Shown piece after piece: positions 55,316-62,980 of a stretch of DNA of 64,000 nt; position 1 is the first letter of the stretch, and each line of letters starts with the position of its first letter. Source of the stretch: UBA2357 sp041916775. GTDB lineage: Bacteria; Pseudomonadota; Gammaproteobacteria; Burkholderiales; Rhodocyclaceae. Where the stretch lies: assembly GCA_041916775.1 (NCBI GenBank), contig JAYRYZ010000001.1, forward strand, positions 62,001-126,000, given 5' to 3'. Below the pieces are notes generated by a model. It saw nothing but the letters and a program-made list of their open reading frames with translations, was not told where the DNA came from and made no database searches. The position numbers were made by a program, and so were the translations under genes.

Positions 55316-55942
55316 TCAACGTCCCTGAAAGTAGTAGCACATCGCCCGCAGCCGCTGGTCGGCAGGAAGGCCAAGGGCGCAGATCTGCATGATCTGCTCG
55401 CGTGATTGCGGTGCCGCGGGATGAGCGGCCCCGGGTGGGACCGGGTAGCTGCTGACCGTGCCGGGAGGCGTGACCGGCATTGCGTTGGCTGCTTGCGACG
55501 CCGCTCTGCCCTCGTCGAGGGGGCCGGATCTTGCCGATGTGCCGCTTGAGTCCGGGCTCGCCAGTGCAAGTGTGTCGGTCGCGCCGGATTCGCGCGGGAC
55601 GTCGTGCTCCTCGTCGTTCTCCAGCATTACCTGGCTGCCCAGCACAAATCCCAGCACGCTCCCGACCACGGTGCCGGCGGGATGCGCGATCAGCGCACTG
55701 CCGAGGATGCTTCCCGCGAGAGAGCCGACTCGGCGCTGATCCGATAGATAGGCCTCGATGTAGCCAGGGTCCTCGTTTGCCGGTACGAATACGTCACCTT
55801 CCAGCGCATCTGCGCGCACCTGCGGCGTGACTCCAAGTACCGCGCTGAGCGCCAGCAATACGACGCGCGCGCAGTTCCCCGCGCCGGACCGGCGGTGGGC
55901 TGTGGCGGACTGTAGTTTGGAAGTGTGGCCGAGCGCATTCAT
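55316..55942 (-). CDS. exported glycine-zipper protein of unknown function
   Basis: 208 aa from the ATG at 55940-55942. A signal peptide with cut after VRA near residue 43 (long n-region), an acidic segment (LEGDVFVPANEDPGYIEAYL), then a glycine-zipper membrane hairpin (SLAGSILGSALIAHPAGTVV followed by GSVLGFVLG), a Ser/Pro-rich linker and a C-terminal Cys-containing helix (QIMQICALGLPADQRLRAMC). Family not recognised. It converges on the FlgT-like gene and shares its strand with hisC. A role near the flagellar ring is suggested only by position. Confidence 0.65.
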   Translation of the reverse strand: MNALGHTSKLQSATAHRRSGAGNCARVVLLALSAVLGVTPQVRADALEGDVFVPANEDPGYIEAYLSDQRRVGSLAGSILGSALIAHPAGTVVGSVLGFVLGSQVMLENDEEHDVPRESGATDTLALASPDSSGTSARSGPLDEGRAASQAANAMPVTPPGTVSSYPVPPGAAHPAAPQSREQIMQICALGLPADQRLRAMCYYFQGR

Positions 55943-56005
55943 CGCGAACCCCTTGCCCCGACTTGCTTCATGCCAGACGCACGCGCAATTGAGGTGACGA
56001 TGACG

Positions 56006-56033
56006 ATTATGCGCTGAGAGTCGATCCGGCAAG
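56006..56033 (-). promoter_or_regulatory. possible promoter of the glycine-zipper gene
   Basis: On the minus strand CTTGCC (56033-56028) and CATAAT (56011-56006) are 16 bases apart, giving a leader of about 60 bases. It lies just after the hisC terminator, so the gene would be transcribed separately from hisC. Confidence 0.45.
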
Positions 56034-56037
56034 TCCA

Positions 56038-56061
56038 GGAAAAGGCCGGGGTTTTGCCGGC
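56038..56061 (-). terminator. intrinsic terminator between hisC and the glycine-zipper gene
   Basis: On the minus strand GCCGG (56061-56057) pairs with CCGGC (56049-56045), followed by CTTTTCC. The stem is short but the placement, 70 bases after the hisC stop codon and before a new promoter, fits. Confidence 0.55.
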
Positions 56062-56131
56062 TCTTCAGCCAGTTGCCGGGGCCTTGGCGAGGGGCCGCGG
56101 GCGTCATCGGTCCTGGTGGCGGCCGCCGTTT

Positions 56132-57202
56132 CTATACGAGGATGTCCTTCAGCGCACCGATCAGTGCATTGCACTGTGCATCGCTGCCGACCGTGATGCG
56201 CAGGAACTGGGCAATCCGCGGCTTGGCGAAGTGGCGCACGATGATCGCACGCTCGCGCAGTTGCTGGGCGAGCCATGCGCCGTCCTTGGAAAGGTGGCGT
56301 GCGAACACGAAGTTCGCCGCCGATGGCAGAACCTCGAAGCCGAGCCGGGTGAGATCCGCCACCAGGCGCGTGCGTGTGGCGATGACCTGCTCGCAGCTCG
56401 TGCGGAAGTAGTCTTCGTCCTCCACCGAGGCGACCGCGCCCGCAATCGCGAGCCGGTCCAGCGGGTACGAGTTGAAGCTGTTCTTGACCCGCTCGAGCGC
56501 TTCGATCAGCGCCGCGTCACCGATCGCATAGCCGACGCGCAGGCCGGCGAGGGAGCGCGACTTGGAGAAGGTATGGATCACGAGCAGGTTCGGGTGACGT
56601 TTGGTCAGTCCGACCGCGCTCTCTCCACCGAAGTCCACATAGGCCTCATCCACAACCACCACGCAGTCCGGATTGTTGGTGACGATGCGCTCGACATCGC
56701 GCAGGGGCATGAAGCAACCGGTCGGCGCGTTCGGGTTGGCAATGATGATCGCCCCCGGGCGGGCGCCGTGCTGCGGGAAGTAGTCTTCAGCGACGATGCG
56801 GTAGTCGTAGTCGAGCGGGATGGTCTTGTAGGCGACGTCGTAGAGCCCACAGTACACCGGGTAGAAGCTGTAGGTGATGTCGGGAAACCACAGTGGCCGC
56901 TCGTGCCGCAGCAGCGCCTGGAAAACGTGGGCGAGTACCTCGTCCGAGCCGTTGCCGACGAAGACGTTGGCCGGGGTGACGTCGAAGCGTCGAGCAAGCG
57001 CCGCCTTGAGCAGGTCCGCGTTCGGGTCGGGGTACAGCCGCAGGCTGGCGCCCGTTTCGGCGCGGATTGCCTCCAGCACACGCGGCGAGGGGCCAAGCGG
57101 ATGCTCGTTGGTGTTGAGCTTGACGAGGTTGTCCATCTTGGGCTGCTCGCCCGGTACATACGGCATCAGTTCGCTGATGCCGGGGCTCCAGAATCGGCTC
57201 AT
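56132..57202 (-). CDS. hisC: histidinol-phosphate aminotransferase, inverted in the his locus
   Basis: PLP enzyme of histidine synthesis. 356 aa from the ATG at 57200-57202 (MSRFWSPGISELMPYVPGEQ). VKLNTNEHPLGPSPRVLEAI, NPNAPTGCFM, VVVDEAYVDFGGE and the PLP-Lys motif HTFSKSRSLAGLRVGYAIGD are typical HisC. It is intact but reads opposite to hisGD and hisBHAFIE, so it must have its own promoter in the 170 bases before hisB and its own terminator. In related genomes hisC normally lies between hisD and hisB in the same direction. Confidence 0.95.
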   Translation of the reverse strand: MSRFWSPGISELMPYVPGEQPKMDNLVKLNTNEHPLGPSPRVLEAIRAETGASLRLYPDPNADLLKAALARRFDVTPANVFVGNGSDEVLAHVFQALLRHERPLWFPDITYSFYPVYCGLYDVAYKTIPLDYDYRIVAEDYFPQHGARPGAIIIANPNAPTGCFMPLRDVERIVTNNPDCVVVVDEAYVDFGGESAVGLTKRHPNLLVIHTFSKSRSLAGLRVGYAIGDAALIEALERVKNSFNSYPLDRLAIAGAVASVEDEDYFRTSCEQVIATRTRLVADLTRLGFEVLPSAANFVFARHLSKDGAWLAQQLRERAIIVRHFAKPRIAQFLRITVGSDAQCNALIGALKDILV

Positions 57203-57240
57203 GGGTGTTGAAACCAGTGTGAGGGGTGTTGCGACAACTG

Positions 57241-57270
57241 CGGTCGCAGTGCTGCGACCGGTGCGGTCGC
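57241..57270. promoter_or_regulatory. three-arm, mutually exclusive hairpins between hisC and hisB
   Basis: CGGTCGCA (57241-57248), TGCGACCG (57253-57260) and CGGTCGC (57264-57270) lie in a row. The middle arm pairs perfectly with either neighbour (8-bp stem with 4-base loop, or 7-bp stem with 3-base loop), so two exclusive structures are possible in RNA from either strand. It lies 38 bases upstream of hisC on one side and about 105 bases upstream of hisB on the other. Confidence 0.45.
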
Positions 57271-57375
57271 GAAACGGCGAGCGCGATGCACGCACTTGTG
57301 GGCTTATTGCCCGACGATGGTATCATGCCCCTCGTTACCAAGCATCAGCAGCGCCCTGGCGGCGCACCAAAAGTC

Positions 57376-57963
57376 ATGCGGCAAGCAGAAGTCACCCGGG
57401 ACACCCTCGAGACGAAGATCACCGTTGGCGTCGATCTGGACGGCACCGGCAAATCTGATCTGGCGACAGGCGTGCCGTTCTTCGATCACATGCTCGACCA
57501 GATTGCCCGCCACGGCGCGATCGACCTGTCGATCAAGGCAATTGGCGACACGCATATCGATGACCACCATACCGTCGAGGATGTCGGCATCACGCTCGGT
57601 CAGGCTTTCGCGCGCGCACTCGGCGACAAGAAGGGCATCCGCCGCTATGGTCACGCCTACGTGCCGCTCGACGAGGCGCTGTCGCGGGTGGTGGTCGATT
57701 TCTCCGGCCGTCCCGGCCTGCACTACTTTGTCACCTACACCCGAGCCCGCATCGGTCAGTTCGATGTCGACCTCGCGCGCGAGTTCTTCCAGGGGTTCGT
57801 CAATCACGCCGGCGTCACCCTGCACATCGACAACCTGCGTGGCGACAACGCCCATCACCAGTGCGAGACGATCTTCAAGGCCTTCGGGCGCGCGCTGCGC
57901 ATGGCGGCCGAGCGCGACGAACGCCAGGCGGGAGCGATCCCTTCGACCAAAGGTGCACTGTAG
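57376..57963 (+). CDS. hisB: imidazoleglycerol-phosphate dehydratase
   Basis: 195 aa monofunctional HisB (no histidinol-phosphatase domain). The start at the ATG at 57376 gives MRQAEVTRDTLETKITVGVD, the conserved N-terminus; the frame is open upstream without family resemblance. Mn2+-binding motifs DIHHTVED-like (DDHHTVEDVGI) and GDNAHHQCETIFKAFGRALR are intact. First gene of hisBHAFIE. A TATCAT about 55 bases upstream may be a -10 box, weakly supported. Confidence 0.95.
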   Translation: MRQAEVTRDTLETKITVGVDLDGTGKSDLATGVPFFDHMLDQIARHGAIDLSIKAIGDTHIDDHHTVEDVGITLGQAFARALGDKKGIRRYGHAYVPLDEALSRVVVDFSGRPGLHYFVTYTRARIGQFDVDLAREFFQGFVNHAGVTLHIDNLRGDNAHHQCETIFKAFGRALRMAAERDERQAGAIPSTKGAL

Positions 57964-58033
57964 CCAACGCACCTGACCGGCGCGTGGCCGTCGTGCGATG
58001 CGCCAATCCTTTCCTTCAAGAGAATCTCATCTC

Positions 58034-58675
58034 ATGACTGACGTAGCCATCATTGACTACGGAATGGGTAATCTGCGCTCGGTGTGCAAGGCGCTGGAAC
58101 ACGTCGCGCCGGGGCGCAGCATCGTCGTCACCTCCGAGCCCGACGTCGTTGCCGCCGCGCAGCGGGTGGTGTTCCCCGGGCAGGGCGCGATGCCTGATTG
58201 CATGCGGGAACTCGATGCGCGCGGGTTGCGCCAGGCGGTCGTCGAGGCGGCGGCGACCCGTCCATTTCTCGGGATCTGCATCGGACAGCAGATGTTGTTC
58301 GATCACAGCCAGGAGGGCGACGTGCCTGGTATCGGCATCCTGCCCGGAGACGTGGTGCGCTTTCCGGCCGACGGGCGGATGCGGGCGGCTGACGGCGCGC
58401 ATCTCAAGGTGCCGCACATGGGCTGGAACGAGGTTCATCCTGTGGGCGCGCATGTGCTTTGGCAGGGCATCGCTCCGGGCAGTCGCTTCTATTTCGTACA
58501 TAGCTACTACGTTGCCCCGGCGCGGCGCGAGGATGTCGCGGCCGAAACCGACTACGGGCTGCGGTTTACCAGTGCGGTGGCTAGGGATAATATCTTCGCG
58601 GTTCAGTTTCACCCCGAGAAGAGCGCCCACGCCGGGTTGCGCCTGCTCGAAAACTTCGTTGGCTGGAAGCCCTGA
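58034..58675 (+). CDS. hisH: imidazole glycerol phosphate synthase glutaminase subunit
   Basis: Class I glutamine amidotransferase that feeds ammonia to HisF. 213 aa from the ATG at 58034 (MTDVAIIDYGMGNLRSVCKA). The nucleophile Cys is in FLGICIGQQMLF, and the His-Glu pair in FAVQFHPEKSAHAGL. Confidence 0.95.
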   Translation: MTDVAIIDYGMGNLRSVCKALEHVAPGRSIVVTSEPDVVAAAQRVVFPGQGAMPDCMRELDARGLRQAVVEAAATRPFLGICIGQQMLFDHSQEGDVPGIGILPGDVVRFPADGRMRAADGAHLKVPHMGWNEVHPVGAHVLWQGIAPGSRFYFVHSYYVAPARREDVAAETDYGLRFTSAVARDNIFAVQFHPEKSAHAGLRLLENFVGWKP

Positions 58676-58722
58676 ACGGGCCCCTGCCGAATCCACAAAT
58701 CCTCACTGACACCCATTCCGGT

Positions 58723-59472
58723 ATGTTGCTGATTCCTGCCATTGATCTCAAGGACGGGTCCTGCGTGCGTCTCAAGCAGGGCGAGATGGAGGGGGCCACG
58801 GTCTTCTCGGAAGACCCCGCCGCCATGGCCCGGCACTGGATCGAGCTTGGCGCACGCCGGCTGCATCTGGTGGACCTCAACGGCGCTTTTGCCGGCAAGC
58901 CCAAGAACGAGTCGGCGATCCGCGCGATCGTCGACGAGGTCGGCTCCGACATCCCGGTGCAACTCGGGGGAGGCATCCGCGACCTCGATACGATCGAGCG
59001 CTATCTGGACAACGGCATCACCTACGTCATCATCGGCACCGCGGCGGTGAAGAATCCGGGGTTCCTCCACGATGCCTGCTCGGCCTTCCCCGGCCACATC
59101 ATCGTCGGGTTGGACGCGAAGGACGGCAAGGTCGCGACCGACGGCTGGTCGAAGATGACCGGCCACGATGTCGTCGATCTTGCGCGCAAGTACGAGGACT
59201 ACGGAGTCGAGGGTGTGATCTACACCGACATCGGCCGCGACGGCATGCTTTCGGGTGTGAACATCGAGGCCACCGTGCGGCTGGCCCGTGCGTTGCGCAT
59301 CCCGGTCATCGCCAGCGGTGGCATTGCCACGCTGGCTGATATCGATGCATTGTGCGCGGTCGAAGAGGAAGGCGTGATGGGGGCGATCACCGGGCGTGCG
59401 ATCTACGAAGGGACGCTCGACTTCGCCGCGGCCCAGGCCCGCGCCGACGAACTCAACGGCGAGCCTGACTGA
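58723..59472 (+). CDS. hisA: ProFAR isomerase
   Basis: 249 aa (beta/alpha)8 barrel. LLIPAIDLKDGSCVRLKQGE at the N-terminus and the phosphate-binding repeats VQLGGGIRDLDTIE and VIASGGIATLADIDAL define it; catalytic Asp residues are in AIDLKDG and IYTDIGRDGM. Coupled to hisF by a 1-base overlap. Confidence 0.96.
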   Translation: MLLIPAIDLKDGSCVRLKQGEMEGATVFSEDPAAMARHWIELGARRLHLVDLNGAFAGKPKNESAIRAIVDEVGSDIPVQLGGGIRDLDTIERYLDNGITYVIIGTAAVKNPGFLHDACSAFPGHIIVGLDAKDGKVATDGWSKMTGHDVVDLARKYEDYGVEGVIYTDIGRDGMLSGVNIEATVRLARALRIPVIASGGIATLADIDALCAVEEEGVMGAITGRAIYEGTLDFAAAQARADELNGEPD

Positions 59473-60230
59473 TGCTCGCGAAGCGGATCATTCCCTGCCT
59501 GGATGTGAAGGCGGGTCGGGTCGTGAAGGGCGTCAATTTCGTCGAACTTCGCGACGCGGGCGATCCGGTCGAGATCGCACGGCGCTACGACGAGCAGGGC
59601 GCGGACGAGATTACGTTCCTGGACATCACCGCCAGTTCCGACGACCGCGACATCATCCTGCATGTGGTGGAGAAGGTTGCCGAGCAGGTGTTCATCCCTC
59701 TCACCGTGGGCGGTGGCGTGCGCACCGTCGATGATGTGCGCAGGCTGCTGAATGCGGGCGCCGACAAGGTCAGCATCAACACCGCGGCGGTGAACAATCC
59801 ACAAGTGGTTGCCGAGGCCGCCGGCAAGGTCGGCAGCCAGTGTATTGTTGTTGCAATAGACGCCAAGCAGACTGCGCCTGGCAAGTGGGAAGTGTTTACC
59901 CACGGCGGGCGCAACAATACCGGGCTCGACGCCATCGAGTGGGCCCAGCGTATCGCAGCCCTGGGCGCCGGCGAGATCCTCCTGACCAGCATGGATCGCG
60001 ATGGCACGCGCATCGGCTTCGACCTCGCTCTGACCCGTGCGGTCGCGGATGCAGTGCCGATCCCGGTGATCGCCAGTGGCGGCGTGGGGTCGCTCGAACA
60101 TCTTGCGGATGGCGTCACCGTGGGGCGGGCGGATGCGGTGTTGGCAGCGAGCATCTTCCACTTCGGCGAACACACGGTGCGCGAGGCCAAGGAACTGATG
60201 CGCAGCCGTGGCATAGAGGTAAGACTTTGA
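59472..60230 (+). CDS. hisF: imidazole glycerol phosphate synthase cyclase subunit
   Basis: 252 aa barrel, partner of HisH. LAKRIIPCLDVKAGRVVKGV with the catalytic Asp, DITASSDDRDIILHVVEKVA and the second catalytic Asp in LLTSMDRDGTRIGFDLALTR. Start ATG overlaps the hisA stop; the stop overlaps the hisI start. Confidence 0.96.
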   Translation: MLAKRIIPCLDVKAGRVVKGVNFVELRDAGDPVEIARRYDEQGADEITFLDITASSDDRDIILHVVEKVAEQVFIPLTVGGGVRTVDDVRRLLNAGADKVSINTAAVNNPQVVAEAAGKVGSQCIVVAIDAKQTAPGKWEVFTHGGRNNTGLDAIEWAQRIAALGAGEILLTSMDRDGTRIGFDLALTRAVADAVPIPVIASGGVGSLEHLADGVTVGRADAVLAASIFHFGEHTVREAKELMRSRGIEVRL

Positions 60231-60628
60231 CGACGCAATCTGCCGACTGGCTGGACGCGATCCGCTGGGACGAGAACGGGCTGGTGCCTGCCATTGTTCA
60301 GGAGGCGGGCAGCAACGATGTGCTGATGTTCGCGTGGATGAACCGCGAGGCGCTCGCGCGGACCGCCGAGATCGGCGAGGCGGTGTTCTGGTCGCGCTCG
60401 CGGCGCAAGCTATGGCACAAGGGCGAGGAGTCCGGGCACGTGCAGAAGGTGAGCGAGATCCGCACCGATTGCGACAACGACGTGATCCTGCTGAAGGTGG
60501 TGCAGGCCGGCGGCATCGCCTGCCATACCGGGCGCCACAGTTGCTTCTTCCAGCGTCGCCTCGACGACGCCAGCGGCTGGCAGGCCGTCGATCCCGTTTT
60601 GAAAGACCCTGAGGAAATCTACAAATGA
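60227..60628 (+). CDS. hisI: phosphoribosyl-AMP cyclohydrolase
   Basis: 133 aa, separate HisI as usual in this group. The start is TTG at 60227, overlapping the hisF stop by 4 bases and preceded by GAGGT. Zinc/magnesium ligands are in RTDCDNDVI and GIACHTGRHSCFFQ; MFAWMNREAL is the N-terminal signature. Overlaps hisE by 4 bases. Confidence 0.94.
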   Translation: MTTQSADWLDAIRWDENGLVPAIVQEAGSNDVLMFAWMNREALARTAEIGEAVFWSRSRRKLWHKGEESGHVQKVSEIRTDCDNDVILLKVVQAGGIACHTGRHSCFFQRRLDDASGWQAVDPVLKDPEEIYK

Positions 60629-60951
60629 TCGACATCGAAGTACTTCACCGGGTATCCCAGACGCTGGCTGCCCGCAAGGCTGCCGACCCCGATTCGTCCT
60701 ACGTCTCCAGCCTGTACGCCAAGGGCACCGACGCGATCTGCAAGAAGGTCGCGGAGGAGTCGGCCGAGCTCATCATGGCGGCCAAGGACAAGGATATGCT
60801 CCACATCGTCTGGGAGGCCACCGACGTGTGGTTCCACACGCTGGTGCTGCTGCACTCCTTCGGCCTGTCGGTGGATGACGTGCTGGCCGAGTTCCGCCGC
60901 CGCGAGGGCGTGTCCGGCATCGACGAGAAGAAGTCGCGCAGCACGCAGTGA
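60625..60951 (+). CDS. hisE: phosphoribosyl-ATP pyrophosphatase
   Basis: 108 aa MazG-like pyrophosphatase. SSYVSSLYAKGTDAICKKVA, then EESAELIMAAKD with the metal-binding Glu residues, and WEATDVWFHTLVLL. Ends the forward his run; HIT and tat genes follow closely and are probably cotranscribed. Confidence 0.95.
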   Translation: MIDIEVLHRVSQTLAARKAADPDSSYVSSLYAKGTDAICKKVAEESAELIMAAKDKDMLHIVWEATDVWFHTLVLLHSFGLSVDDVLAEFRRREGVSGIDEKKSRSTQ

Positions 60952-60976
60952 CCGAACCGGGCCGAGCGAGGACGCA

Positions 60977-61324
60977 ATGAGCGATTGTCTTTTCTGCCGC
61001 ATCATCCGTGGCGACATCCCGTCACGGAAGATCTACGAGGACGACCACGTCTTCGCATTCCATGACATCCATCCGGTCGCGCCGGTTCACTTCCTGGTGA
61101 TCCCGAAGTTGCATGTGGCGTCGATGGCCGAACTTGGTCCGGAGCACATCGACGTCATGGGGCGGGTGATGACCAGCGCCGCGCGACTTGCTCATGATCA
61201 AGGTTGTACCGATGGTTTCCGGACCATCATCAACACCGGCAGGGTCGGCAGGCAGGAGGTGTATCATCTGCACGTCCATATCGTGGGCGGCGCCGACGTG
61301 CTGCCGGCCATGTTGAAGCGTTAA
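60977..61324 (+). CDS. HIT-family nucleotide-binding protein (HinT-like)
   Basis: 115 aa from the ATG at 60977. CLFCRIIRGDIPSRKIYEDD at the start, PVHFLVIPKLHVASM in the middle and the histidine triad HLHVHIVGG near the end with GQ-like GRVGRQEVYH before it. Probably a purine nucleoside phosphoramidase of the HinT type. It is regularly found between hisE and tatA in beta- and gammaproteobacteria. Confidence 0.92.
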   Translation: MSDCLFCRIIRGDIPSRKIYEDDHVFAFHDIHPVAPVHFLVIPKLHVASMAELGPEHIDVMGRVMTSAARLAHDQGCTDGFRTIINTGRVGRQEVYHLHVHIVGGADVLPAMLKR

Positions 61325-61334
61325 GGAGAACGTA

Positions 61335-61565
61335 ATGGGTTCATTCAGTATCTGGCACTGGCTCATCGTGCTGGTCATCGTCATGCTGGTGTTCGGAACC
61401 AAGAAGTTGCGCAACATCGGTCAGGATCTCGGTGGTGCGGTGAAAGGCTTCAAGGATGGCATGAAGGAGGCGGATGCAGCAGCCGATGCCGAGACCAAGA
61501 AGGTGGGTGCCGACCGTACGATCGACGCGGAGGTGCGCGAGCGCTCCGATAAGGTCAATTCCTGA
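61335..61565 (+). CDS. tatA: twin-arginine translocase subunit TatA
   Basis: 76 aa. One N-terminal membrane helix (IWHWLIVLVIVMLVFGTKKL with the FG hinge), then the amphipathic helix (RNIGQDLGGAVKGFKDGMKE) and a charged tail. AAGGAG lies 6-7 bases before the ATG. 172 bases separate it from tatB, unusually far. Confidence 0.94.
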   Translation: MGSFSIWHWLIVLVIVMLVFGTKKLRNIGQDLGGAVKGFKDGMKEADAAADAETKKVGADRTIDAEVRERSDKVNS

Positions 61566-61580
61566 CCGATTCCCCGGCTG

Positions 61581-61618
61581 GCCGGACGACGACGGTGGTG
61601 GGAAAGCCGCCGTCCGGC
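61581..61618 (+). other. hairpin in the tatA-tatB gap
   Basis: GCCGGACG (61581-61588) pairs perfectly with CGTCCGGC (61611-61618), 15 bases after the tatA stop. It has no U-tract. A stabilising or partially terminating hairpin here would favour TatA over TatB, which is needed in excess; this is inference. Confidence 0.45.
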
Positions 61619-61737
61619 TGATCTGAGGTTCCCAGCGCGATCGGTGATCCGTCGCCGGTCTGGTGTCCAACTGCTCTGCCGTGATGTACCGGGCCGGCCG
61701 AGGCCCCGCGCCAAAACGATCCAACGGGCCCGTCTCC

Positions 61738-62175
61738 ATGTTCGATTTCAGTTTTTCCGAGCTTCTCGTCATCGGTGTCGTGGCGTTGATCGTCATCGGC
61801 CCGCAACGGCTTCCCAAGGTGGCGCGTACGGCCGGACATATGCTCGGACGCTTGCAGCGCTACGTTTCGGACGTGAAGTCAGATATCCAGCGTGAGATGC
61901 AGCTGGAGGATCTCAAGAAGCTGCAACTCGAAGTGGAGCAGCAGGCACGCGAGCTGCAGGATGGGTTGCGCAAGCAGGCTGCGAGTGTCGAGGCAGACCT
62001 TGGTGGGGTCGCGGCCGATGCGCGAGCGGCCCTCTCCGAGCCGGCCGCCGTGGCGCCGGTTGCCGAGGCAACGCCCCGGGCGGCCGCGGATTCTGCAGAG
62101 GCACCCGCAAGCGCGCAACTGGCGCTGGGTTTGGACGATGCGGGTGTCGGAAACAAAGTGGGTGACAAGGCATGA
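61738..62175 (+). CDS. tatB: twin-arginine translocase subunit TatB
   Basis: 145 aa from the ATG at 61738 (MFDFSFSELLVIGVVALIVI). The N-terminal membrane helix with the TatB-type GPQRLPKVARTAGHMLGRLQ hinge, a long amphipathic coiled helix (residues 45-85) and an Ala/Pro-rich tail. Overlaps tatC by 4 bases. Confidence 0.94.
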   Translation: MFDFSFSELLVIGVVALIVIGPQRLPKVARTAGHMLGRLQRYVSDVKSDIQREMQLEDLKKLQLEVEQQARELQDGLRKQAASVEADLGGVAADARAALSEPAAVAPVAEATPRAAADSAEAPASAQLALGLDDAGVGNKVGDKA

Positions 62176-62927
62176 GCGCCGGACAGGAAACCTTCATCTC
62201 CCATCTCGTCGAGCTGCGCGACAGGCTGCTGCGCGCGGTGGTCGTGTTCCTCGTCTTTTTCGTTTGCCTGATGCCCTGGGCCGGCGATCTCTACGATCTG
62301 CTCGCCCTGCCAATGATGAACACCTTGCCGGAAGGCACCAACATGATCGCGACAGGCGTGGTCACGCCGTTCTTCGTTCCGGTGAAGGTGACGATGATGG
62401 TGGCCTTCCTGCTGGCGCTACCGGTGGTCCTTTACCAGGCTTGGGCGTTCATTGCGCCGGGCCTGTATTCCCACGAGCGCCGGCTGGGTTTGCCGCTGGT
62501 GATCGGCAGCACGCTGCTGTTCATTGCGGGCATGGCGTTCTGCTACTTCTTCGTGTTCGGCACGGTGTTTAAGTTCATTGCCGAGTTCGCACCCAAGAGC
62601 ATCGTGCCCGCGCCGGACATCGAGCAATACCTGTCGTTCGTGATGAGCATGTTCCTCGCGTTCGGTGTCACATTCGAGGTACCGGTGGTGGTGGTGCTGC
62701 TCGTCAAGGCGGGGGTGACGACGGTGGACAAGCTGAAGGAGGCGCGTCCCTATGTGATCGTGGGTGCCTTCGTGATCGCCGCGATCGTCACGCCGCCGGA
62801 CGTGATCTCACAGTTCATGCTGGCAGTGCCGATGATCACCCTGTACGAGCTCGGATTGATCATCGCGCGTTCGTTGTCCAGGCCGGTGCCCGGGAACAAC
62901 AGCCTCGTGGAGTCCGGCAAGGACTGA
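62172..62927 (+). CDS. tatC: twin-arginine translocase subunit TatC
   Basis: 251 aa with six hydrophobic segments. FISHLVELRDRLLRAVVVFL is the signal-binding N-terminus, YQAWAFIAPGLYSHERR the family signature with the conserved Glu, and ARPYVIVGAFVIAAIVTPPD the late motif. With TatA and TatB it exports folded, cofactor-bearing proteins. Confidence 0.96.
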   Translation: MSAGQETFISHLVELRDRLLRAVVVFLVFFVCLMPWAGDLYDLLALPMMNTLPEGTNMIATGVVTPFFVPVKVTMMVAFLLALPVVLYQAWAFIAPGLYSHERRLGLPLVIGSTLLFIAGMAFCYFFVFGTVFKFIAEFAPKSIVPAPDIEQYLSFVMSMFLAFGVTFEVPVVVVLLVKAGVTTVDKLKEARPYVIVGAFVIAAIVTPPDVISQFMLAVPMITLYELGLIIARSLSRPVPGNNSLVESGKD

Positions 62928-62980
62928 ACGCGCGCTCGACGCCAAAGGGCGCACACGCTTGCCGCAGCGGCGCGAGCCGC

